This document shows, in pieces, positions 55,326 through 64,000 of a stretch of 64,000 bases of DNA. The notes under the pieces are model-generated. The model searched no databases, was not told where the DNA came from, and was given only the letters and a program-made list of their open reading frames with translations. The stretch spans positions 1,028,710 to 1,092,709 of the forward strand of contig MU008179.1 of assembly GCA_010909165.1 (NCBI GenBank). The letters are read 5' to 3'. Made by a program: the position numbers and the translations under genes. How positions within the stretch are numbered: the first letter of the stretch is position 1; each line of letters starts with the position of its first letter. This stretch comes from Anthoceros angustus (Eukaryota; Streptophyta; Anthocerotopsida; Anthocerotales; Anthocerotaceae).

Positions 55326-56778
55326 CCGATGGGTACACCTCGTAGCACGGGTAAGCTCGGCAAAGGATCGCATATCGGGTCCCCGAGGTCACCAAATAAA
55401 GAGTGATTTGGTGTACCTGCTACATAGAGGAAGTCAGAAGAGTCCAAGGATGAGGCACATAGGGAAGGAGTAGCCTTTGGAAGGGTAAGGCCTATGATCG
55501 AGATTTTCCAAGAGGGATCCGAAGATAGGTAGCAACCGAGGAACATATGTAGATCCCGCGAGAAGACCTAGAGTTAGAACCTAGCAAGGTAGTCAAGATT
55601 TCTTCTAGTAGAGAAAGAAGAGTTTCAGAGGTGCTTAGGGAGTATGTCGATGTGTTTGCCTTCAAGATTACCGACATGACAGATACCGAAGAACTGGGAT
55701 ACATCGAATCGACTTGAAGGAGGGCAGCACTCCGGTGAGGATCAAGCAATACAGGCTGAATCCCAAGTATTCCATGGTTGTTAAGGATCAGGACCAATAC
55801 TTGGAGCGGATTTATCCCTCACCTGAGTGGGTCGCACCCATCGTGATTGTACCAAAGAAGCAGGAGGAAAGGTTCGGTGTGTCAAGATTTCGTGAAGCTC
55901 AATGAAGCAACGAAGAAGGATCATCACCCTTTACCTTTCATGGACAGTGGCCGACATGTGACATGAGATGTACAGCTTGATGGATATTCGGTACAATCAA
56001 ATTTCGGAAGGAGGATCGTGAGACAACGCTCACAACGGATTGGGGAACTTACGCTATTCAAGCTCCCTTCGGTTGTGCAATGCCCCGCCACTTTCCGGGT
56101 GGTGAACGCGATATTCCGAGATTTTCGGAAGTTCATGGAGGTATTCGGATGATTTCGTGGGGAGGAACTCGACCATCATTTGAGGCAATGTTTCGATGCA
56201 GAGTCGAACATGAAACTTCATCCGGAAGTGTTATTTTGGCATGACGGAGGGCATTTTGTTAGCACATCGAGTCTCAGACGAGGATTGGTGTAGATAAGGA
56301 GAAGGTAGCGTGATAGTGAGATGGACGCACCAAACGGTAAAAGTAGCTTTTGTAGGGCTAGTGGGTATTACAGAGGTTCATCAAGGATTTCGCCAAGAAG
56401 GCAGCCTTGTTGACACAATTAACCAAGAAGGATACACCTTCGAATGGACAACGCAATGTGAGGCTTTTCAAGCTTGAAGGACTGGTGAGCGCACCAACTT
56501 ACAACCGATTGGGAGAAGCCGCTTACGTATACGATGTGTCCGCTATGCCATTGGGACCTTTTAAGTCGAAGGACGAAGAAACGGATCATCCGATTTTCTA
56601 TGCGTAGACACACGGATGCTGAAAAGAACTACTCAACCACGGAGCGGAGGGTCTTGGTATCATTTACTCGTAAGAAGTTTAGACACTATCCGCTTGCTTG
56701 CAAGGTGACGCTTCATGTTGACCATTTTGCTGAAGTATCTTGTCAACAAGCCGATTTGTCGTGAAGGATTGCGCAGTG
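55326..56778 (+). pseudogene. pol: Gyp2 RT and RNase H, copy 2
   Basis: RT entry: PVRIKQYRLNPKYSMVVKDQ (55729 on), PEWVAPIVIVPKKQ, then KDHHPLPFMD near 55916. The palm motif is damaged (GATGATTTCGTGGGG near 56149). LTQLTKKDTP is at 56410. RNase H traces are at 56600-56760 (THADHF-like, LSCQQADLS). It continues into the linker and integrase. Confidence 0.82.
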
Positions 56779-57560
56779 GGTACTACCGCTGCAAGAGTTT
56801 GACTACGACGAGAAACTAGGCTGTGGAAGCAACATCGTAATGCCGATTTCATTTCTCGCCGAAAACCGGAGAGCGACTTGAGGCGATGACCGATTTCGAC
56901 GAGGAGTTGGTTGCCCCGGGTCAAGGGGAGGACGTGCATGTTGAGACGGCCTAAGAATTGATCAGCAAGTCTTGTTGCCAGCAGAGGGCCAAATGAGCAA
57001 GAAGGGACGTGTGAAAAGCGCAGCAGACAACTGGAACCGAGGAGATAGGATGGCGCCAGATGGGCGCGAGGAGGAGGCTGAATGCTCAAGGGTGAGCAGC
57101 TGCAAGTGGAGGCCAGTTGGCAAGGAAGAGCAAAACGACATGAGAGCACTTTTGAGCGACGAAGGACCACACTTGGCGAGGTCGGGCGCCAGGGCCGCGA
57201 GGAGAGAGGCCCTAGGGGTGGACACGAGGGCGAAGAAGGAGATGCATCATGAAAAGTTTGAGAAAATTGCGTAGGGAGGATCCGGCAATCACTCAAAATC
57301 ACCATGGAGGTGCAGAAGTCGAGGGACGCCATGAGCTGCAATGAGACCCAGGAGGAACAGAATGGAAGAAATCATGAGGAGAAGCAAGGAACGGCAAGAT
57401 GGGCGGCAGGAGGTGGGCCGTGGATGGATACACGCCATCCGGAGCGACGTCCTAGAGGAGGAGGTACCTGGAAGGAGGAGATTAGAACGTGAGGGGCGTT
57501 CATGCCCGATATTTGTTGAGCGAAGTACGAAGTTCGGAGCATGGAATCATGCCGATGGTT
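56779..57560 (+). pseudogene. pol: Gyp2 RNase H end and spacer before integrase
   Basis: Starts with the RNase H tail (LPLQEFDYDEKL) and then a charged spacer, with open stretches at 56972-57274 and 57304-57492 that resemble the Gyp1 spacer at 4682-5208. No domain assigned. Confidence 0.5.
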
Positions 57561-58680
57561 GTCCAGGAAGGGCGGGCTGTCTTTCTCCATAAAGCCGCAC
57601 CCTATTGCCTAAGGGAAGGCCCCGTAAACTTGGGCCGGACGAGAAGATCCGACTGTCTCGGCCGAAGGAGGCCACTCACACGGAGGCGACATGCGAAGAG
57701 TGGACACTATTCGACAGTGACCGTTAAGAAGATTTTGAATGCGGGTTCGTGGGCTACGATGCAAAAGGATGTGTGGAGTTCACCCGAGGTGTGATGCGTG
57801 TCGAGGGTTGGGCGGCCCACGTTGTCGACACAATGGCCTCTTACCTACATCTTACCGCTAGCACCGCTCGAGAAGTGGGGAATCGATTGAGGACCAATCA
57901 AACCACCAACGCAATGGACGAGGAAGTGACATTTTGGTGGCTACGGATTATTGTACAAGATGGTGGAAGTCAAGCAACAAGGAAGGACGACGACGCAGAG
58001 CAAGTTTTTATTCGAGAACATCATAACTGTACGGGATGTCCTTTAGAGTTGGTCACGATCGGGGACACATTTCCTCAACTCCGTCGTTGAGTCCCTAACC
58101 ACCTATTTCAACATTCGGCATCAGAAGACGACCCCCTACAACCCCAAGGCGAACGGATTGACGGAGAAGACGAATGGGTTGCTATGCACAATCCTCACCA
58201 AGGTAACTGTAACGCACATGTATGATTGGGATGCTAAGTTGCATTCGGCATTGTGGGCTTACAGGACCGCGGAGAAGGTAACCACCAAGAAGACCCCTTA
58301 TTATCTAACGTATGGAATGTCGCCTGTGATGCCCGTGGAATTTGAAGTACCTACCTACAGAATCATGGAGGATGAACGATGACCAGAGAGGATAGCCGTA
58401 GCTAGAAGCTTTCATAGAGCAGAGGAACGAGGGAAGATGCGTTAGAAGAAACCCAGCGGATTCGTGAACTCGTAAAAGACGCATGATGGGAGGTTGAAAG
58501 CAAGAGACTATCGTGGACGGGATTTGGTTCTTCTATATGATAGTCTACCTAGACTTTCCGTGAAGTTTAGATTGAGATGGATGGGACCTGAGGTGGTCGC
58601 AGATACGAGAATGGATCCGGTAACTCCGCAGGCGGGCATTCACCGAGTGAATGGGTGGAAGGTTAAGAAGTACCCGAGTA
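57561..58680 (+). pseudogene. pol: Gyp2 integrase
   Basis: PYCLREGPVNLGRTRRS (57600 on), traces of the zinc-binding segment, the core in pieces, then LTEKTNGLLCTILTKVTVTH at 58158 on with the catalytic Glu, SALWAYRTAEKVTTKKTPYY, and the C-terminal LRLRWMG...VNGWKVKKY. The order and sequence match Gyp1 4681-3468. No chromodomain. Confidence 0.85.
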
Positions 58681-58700
58681 CTGTTTGCGAGGACGCAAAC

Positions 58701-58716
58701 AGTGAGGTGGGGAGTA
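58701..58716 (+). other. Gyp2 polypurine tract
   Basis: AGTGAGGTGGGGAGTA directly before TGTGGAACG, matching the Gyp1 tract in place and form. Confidence 0.85.
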
Positions 58717-59591
58717 TGTGGAACGAAAAGTTTGGGCAACCAAAAGAGCCAAGACAACAAGTTTGATTTTTTGGCTAAGAACGATTGAAGAGGAGCATGC
58801 CAAGAAATTCTCGAGAATCTTGAAGCTTGGAATATTGTTAGGAAGGAAAAGGATATCCCGTGAAGAAGAACGGGTCAAAACGACGCATTTTGGTGAGGGC
58901 GGTCCGAAGGTAGGTCAAGATCACGCCGTAGGTCGCCACACCACGCCGTAGGTCGAGAAAGAAGCATCACCGCGTCATACCGCGTAGGTTGAATCTCGCC
59001 AAAAAAGGAAATTAGAATAGGGGGATATCCACTATATATGCTCACCAATAGGGAATATATATAGGTAATTAGATTAATTAGGGTAGATAGGAAAGGTAGG
59101 TAGTAGAATTAGGATTTTGGAATGATGAACCAATCTAGGGTTGTGCCTGTGGCATCATCCAAAGGGCAAAGTGTTGCGCGCCAACTTCCTTCGAGCGCTC
59201 AACCAAGCGAAGACCGGAGCTGGAGCGAACGCAAGAGGAAGGGCTGCCATCGCCACGCCGCCATCGCACGAAGGAAGGCGGGCGCATGAGAAGGAGAGAC
59301 TACGAGGGTGGAGAGGAAGAACCGAGCGACGGGAAGGAAAAAGAGGTGGTGAGTACCGTGGAGCGAAGCACCAATCGAGCATGAGGAAGGACGCTGAGTT
59401 GAGAAGTGACGCAAGGGAGGAGAATGAGCTGACCAAGACGCCTCAAGGGAGGACGCGAGGAAATTGGCAAGAGAGCGCCACCAATTAACGTGCAGAGCCG
59501 TTTGCCGCCCAAGAGAAGGAGAAGTGGGAACAAGCCCGAGGTTGCGTAAATTGGGAAGTAATCTCTTCCTTGAAGCACTTGAGGAAGCACC

Positions 59592-62480
59592 ATGCCTCGA
59601 GCAGAAAGGCAAAAGGAACCCGCCACAGGGCTCCTCGAGGAGAGGAAGAAGGCAGCCCGCTGTGGGGGCGAGGCCAGATGCCCCAATTCACTTGCTTTGC
59701 AGCTCAACCCCGTGGATTTGGTTGATTTTCGCAAGGGCGAGGAGGAGAACATCCACTGGGATGGGTGTATGGCCGCCAATGGGCCTACACCAATTTGGAA
59801 TTGATTGAGGAGTGTTCATCAACCTCCATCAATCGAGGCAGCCCTTGCCGCTACGGAGGAATGCTGAACGATCCCCGCCGGACCGTGGGAGCATTCTGTG
59901 TATGGAGACCGGAGGAAGAGAGCTGAATTGCTCTCCTCGAAGGACAATGGAGGGAAGAGGATTCTCGATATCCCGCAGAGTTCCTCGACATGATGGATGA
60001 GGAGTGAAGGCCCACGCCAAGAATGGTGGAAGACCGAGAGCATCAAGGAGTCAAGTGAGGCTCTTGCAAAGATTGGTTGGTAAACCGACCTCTTATTTCA
60101 CCAACTTCCTCCAATTCTTTGTGGAAGATTTCAAGGGAGCCATTGGGGACCATCATGTATGAGGCCTACATCCACCACCGGAGAAGCTCCTCAAGCCAAA
60201 TTGTGGATGAGGAAGGCCAAGGCCTTGCTACCTTAGCACCTATTTGGTGCATTTGTGGAAACCGAGGGCTTCACAAGCAAGGAGTTGAAGATGCTTGGCA
60301 AATTGAAATTCCCTTTGAACACTTGAGAAACGCCATGCCTCGAGGAAAGGCAAGGGAAGGAGCCAAAGGGCTCTTCCTCGAGGAGAAAAGGAAAGAAGGC
60401 AGCGGCCACAGGAGGTGAGATGCCCCAATTCACTTGCTTTGTGGGCAGCTCAACCCCGGGATTTGGTTGATTTTCGCAAGGGAGGAGGAGAACATCCACT
60501 GGGATGGGTGTATGGCCGCCAATGGGCCTACACCAATTTGAGTTGATTGAGGAGTGCTTCATCAACCTCCATCAATCGAGGCAGCCCTGCCGCTGCACGA
60601 AGAAATGCTCTGGACGGATCCGCCTGGACCGTAAGGAGCATTCACGTGTAAGGCCGGAGGAAGAGAGCTCCGGAATCTTGCTTCTTGAGAGGACAACAGG
60701 AGGGAAGAGATTGCCCTCTCGACATTCCACAAGAAGTCCTCGATATGATGGACGGAGGGTGAGCCCATGCCAAGAATGGCTGGAAGACCGATAGCATCAA
60801 GGAGTCAAGTGGAGGCTCTTGCAAAATTGTGTTGGGGTTGGTAAACTATCACGACCTCTTACTTTGGCACCAACTTCCTCTGCTTTTGGAAGATTTCAAG
60901 GGGAGCCAAGCCGATTGGGGCACTATCATGGCGAGGCCTACATCCACCACGGGAGAGACTCTCAAGCCAATTCGTGGATGAGGAAGGGCCTGTGCTCATA
61001 CCTCAAGACCTACTCGGTGCATTTGTGGAAACGAGGCTTCACAAGCAAGGAATTGAAGATGCTTGGCATCCTTGAGATAGTTCATCTCCGCCAAGCTTGG
61101 AAAGGCCTTGCCTTTGCATTGCGAAGAGCGAGGAGGTCGACCACCAACATTACCGTGGCCGAGAGCGTGAGGCAAGAAGGGCCGGAGTGGGAGGCCTTTT
61201 CCCCACTGAGCAAGCAGAGAAGGAGGCCAAGAGGGCCAAGTAGTTGTTTATGAGAGGAGAACTATGGCTCAAGGGGTGGGGGAGTCCCCACCATGCATGG
61301 GTGCCGAAGAGGCACCACCTCACCCCAGGGGAGGCAGCTACCCAGGCAGGTACTACCGTGGTAGGTAGACCACCGTAGGGTCAGACACGCGGGGGAGGCC
61401 ACTCGTAGGTGCACCCCACGCCCGCGCGCCCTGGGCGGTGGTAGGGAAGGAAAAGGCTGAGGCCGCGAGTGGCGCTGAAGCCACCACGCCTGCACTCCTG
61501 AGGGAGAGCGGATGGAGCACGTAGGGACCCCACCCCGCCGTAATGATCCCGAGTGGAATGAGAGCTGAGATTTCCAAGAAGAAGAGGGGGTGGAATTAGG
61601 ACCCCTAGGAGAATTGGCCGGTGCTTGTGAAGCACTCACCGGTAGGATTTGAAGGGGCTGAGAGCTAGCCTCCCTTGGGGCCACCAGAGGAGGTCAAAGC
61701 CCAAGACATGGTCGGTAGGGAAAGACAGGACCAAGTGGCATTGGAGGCCATGGAGTCCGACGGCAGCCAAGTTGAGCGTGAAAAAGCTCCAGATCTTGTG
61801 GACCAAGAGCCAGAGAAGGTCCTAGAAGGAGGTTGTCACATCGAGGAGCCATGGCAACCGCCCAAAGGACTCTTGGAGATGTATATGGAGGAACATTTTG
61901 CCCAATTGGAGCAAGAGCTAAGGCAAAATGGCACTGGAAAGGGAAAGGCGCGATCCAACAAGTGGCCGCAGAGCAGTGTGATGGCTACTCAAGCCATCAA
62001 AACCGGATATGGGAGAGGAATTGAGAAGGACCCAGGTATAATTTGAGGAGGAGCGCATGGAGCGAGAAGCACAAGACCAAGCAACCCAGGAGTCGGAGGC
62101 TGAAGAGTGCTTGGCAAGCGGAGAAGGAGGGCTTGCCCAACAATTAGCGGACTGGAGCAAGGAGGTCCAGAGGAGGAGCACCACAAGAAGGTGGTGCATG
62201 TGATGCCGGTGGTGAGGAAGAAGATTTTGGCTGATTATGCCCTTCAAAGTGAACTAGCCAACCAAAAGGGAGTAAGGGGAGGAGAATGTAACCTCCATAT
62301 GAAGGTGGGGAATTAACCACGCAAGGGATGCCTACGGTAGGTGAAGATGGAGAGTGGCCCACTGAGATTGATGATCTCCAAATGCAATACCATAGCTTGG
62401 GGCTCACCTCCACAATGTAATTTTGAAGGCCAACAATGAGTTTGCGTTTGGCCAAGAGGCGGGGAATCTAAGGAAGAGAC
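59592..62480 (+). pseudogene. LORF copy 6, in Gyp2 unit 2, N-terminal domain duplicated
   Basis: The N-terminal domain occurs twice: start at 59592 with MPQFTCF at about 59679, and again at 60335 with MPQFTCF at about 60421, a step of 743 bp. Then come YLKTYSVHLW (61003 on), the Pro/Gly linker, coiled coil traces (61675-62046, 62107-62316) and the charged tail. It is highly fragmented; many coding words differ from copy 5 by loss of one base at CTG, CAG or CCG. Confidence 0.68.
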
Positions 62481-62738
62481 GATCGCTACTGAGGAGCAGG
62501 AGGAAGTGAGTCACGGGACGCGAGGAAGTCGCCTCTCCGAAGACGACAGAGGTGCGGAACGACCGAGAAAATCGAGGAGGAAGAGGCGAGATCAGGCCGA
62601 GGAAGGAGGTCGGAAGAGAAATTGGTGTCCAGCGACGAGGCGCACCCTCAGCACGACCACCTTTCACAACCGCCGCGAACTCCCGCGACGCTTTGCTTCT
62701 CAAGCGGTGATACCACCCCAACTTCCGACGAATCGATA

Positions 62739-63998
62739 ATGACGACGAGGTCGAGCGGGAATTTGCCCGGTCGGAGGATTTGAACGCCCTGATCGGATCT
62801 CCGATCAATTGATCTGCTGGGACGACCAGAGAGGTCGCTACCCCTCGCTAGAAAATTTCGCACTCAAGGACCCGATCTGCTTATCCCAAGGAAGAAGAAG
62901 TGTCGCAGCTGACGCCGTAAGCAACATGAGTGGAGTTGGTGGAGGAGGAGGGCCGCACGCCGCTACCGCCAAGAAACCAAGTAGAAGAAGAAGGGAGATG
63001 ACGCGAGGCGCTTGTAAGAACTTTCGAGCACGCCTCCCACACGAATTTGGAGGATGGAGTCGCCGATCGATCGCGCATCTTTCCGGATCCGAGAGGGCAT
63101 GCACAATGGTATGGTCGCACATATAATTCTAAACGGATTGGGAAGCTCTTAAGGCGCCTTCTTGAATCGGTTCGAGGGCTCCACGCACACCACACCTTTG
63201 AGAACCCTCCAGGGAAGAAGAGAATCGTTGTTCGATTATGTGAGAGGTTTTACGGATATCCGATCGAGTTCAAATGTGCACCCGAGAGGCCGGAGATCCA
63301 CCCACTGGTACTCACAAGAACAAGCGTTGGATTGGTTTGTGAGTGGCTTATCGCGAAAATGGAGGTACACCGCAGCGTGGAACAAAAGACGCTAAGGAGC
63401 CTCCGCTTGGCCGAGGAATGGGAGTCCGCCGAGTTGGGAGGAGAAGAAAGAAGAGGCGAAGTCATAAGAAGAGGAAAGGATCGAGGAGATCTAGCCTCCT
63501 CGCCTCCTCCAGCATCGCCTCCCTCATCGAAGTGAGGGAACTCGTGAAAGCTCCACATCGGATGAGGAATCGAGAAGGCCTACGAAATGAAGAAGGACCC
63601 GAGAAGGTCAAAACGAAGAAGGCGGAACGCGACCGGAGAAGGAGAGGAAGGGAAGACGTCCGGATGGAGAAGGGAGAAACGTCTGCAGGGAGGAGGGATT
63701 GCGGACAAGTGGAGGCTTTGACCAAGAGGTTGACCGAGTTAGAGGTTAAAGGTGAAGAATCAAGCTCCACGAAGATCTCCTCACCGAGGCCGCTTGGTGT
63801 ATTGCTCAATGTCATCAAACGGGACACACCAACCGAATGTATTCGCACCGCGACATGCGTAAATCATGTGGAAACCGCTGCCGTGAGATTATTGGTATGT
63901 GGACGAGCAGTGTGCAAGCACATCGAAGTCGGCCACCTCAATCAATGAGGGCGACTTACCAACCGACTACACCAGCCTCGAAGGTATGGATCGACCGA
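62739..63998 (+). pseudogene. gag: Gyp2 unit 2 gag, partial
   Basis: Same start as unit 1 (ATG at 62739, MTTRSSGN). Readable parts are the capsid (63047-63535), a basic stretch (RRGKDRGDLASSPP-like or KKRRSHKKRKGSRRS by frame), LTKRLTELEVKGEE, and CHQTGHTNR near 63800-63840. Cut by the window end. Confidence 0.75.
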
Positions 63999-64000
63999 CA

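Larger units (their letters stand above)
46257..58716 (+). mobile_element. Gyp2 unit 1: Ty3/gypsy element, LTR start to polypurine tract
   Basis: It begins TGTGGAACGTAAAAGTTTGGG, like the Gyp1 LTR terminus TGTGAAATGC...TTTGGGCC, and the same start recurs at 58717. In between lie a TATA box, LORF, gag, protease, RT/RNase H, integrase and polypurine tract. No primer-binding site is found, so the LTR inner end is unknown. The 12.46-kb unit is followed directly by a second unit. Confidence 0.85.
58717..64000 (+). mobile_element. Gyp2 unit 2: LTR, LORF and gag start, cut by window end
   Basis: This repeats 46257 onward: TGTGGAACGAAAAGTTTGGG, TATATATG near 59034, LORF at 59592 and gag at 62739. 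From 62885 to 64000 it is almost identical to 51474-52600. It follows unit 1 without interruption, so the two form a head-to-tail array sharing one LTR. Confidence 0.85.

Noticed and set aside
1-64000. C-to-T decay (methylation deamination or RIP-like) as the cause of the broken frames
   Set aside because: The recurring differences are mainly single-base losses or changes inside CHG that create CG, not C-to-T or G-to-A transitions.

Overview
The window is plant nuclear DNA made almost entirely of LTR retrotransposons, nested and rearranged. I see no host single-copy gene, tRNA gene, rRNA gene or CRISPR array. A land plant is indicated by a primer-binding site matching the 3' end of plant tRNA-Asp, by initiator-Met primer sites on Ty1/copia elements, by TATA/G-box LTR promoters, and by error patterns that look like CHG methylation. 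The species cannot be fixed.

Layout. 1-16020 (minus): Gyp1, a Ty3/gypsy element with unusually long LTRs (right LTR 4.43 kb, 11589-16020; left LTR cut by the window edge, 1-3422), PBS, gag, protease, RT/RNase H (with an internal 0.94 kb tandem duplication), integrase and polypurine tract. 16021-18130 (minus): the back half of a coiled-coil ORF that I call LORF. 18131-26391 (plus): a promoter and the front half of the same ORF, split by a complete Ty1/copia element, Cop1 (19074-26096, TSD AGAAG). 26728-29478 (minus): degenerate copia Cop4. 29479-32298: GC-rich repeats without a recognisable gene. 32299-33200: 5' end of copia Cop3. 33201-35036: unassigned. 35037-39341 (plus): copia Cop2, broken in its RT. 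39342-46256: a ladder of tandem duplications carrying ORFs on both strands. 46257-64000 (plus): Gyp2, arranged head to tail as LTR-LORF-gag-pol-LTR-LORF-gag.

How the parts relate. Gyp1 and Gyp2 share a gag-pol type without a recognisable chromodomain. In both, LORF lies downstream of the LTR promoter and upstream of gag; in Gyp1 it sits wholly inside the LTR, so it is present twice. Six LORF copies occur in the window. Synonymous-biased differences between copies indicate that it was a translated protein. Cop1 and Cop2 share a second non-standard ORF upstream of gag.

Most coding regions are frameshifted. Where two copies can be compared, many frameshifts are the loss or change of the middle base of CTG, CAG or CCG, leaving CG. 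This hits sites that should be invariant, such as the Cop2 primer-binding site. It is best explained as a long-read base-calling artefact at methylated CHG sites, so many 'pseudogenes' here may be intact in the plant.
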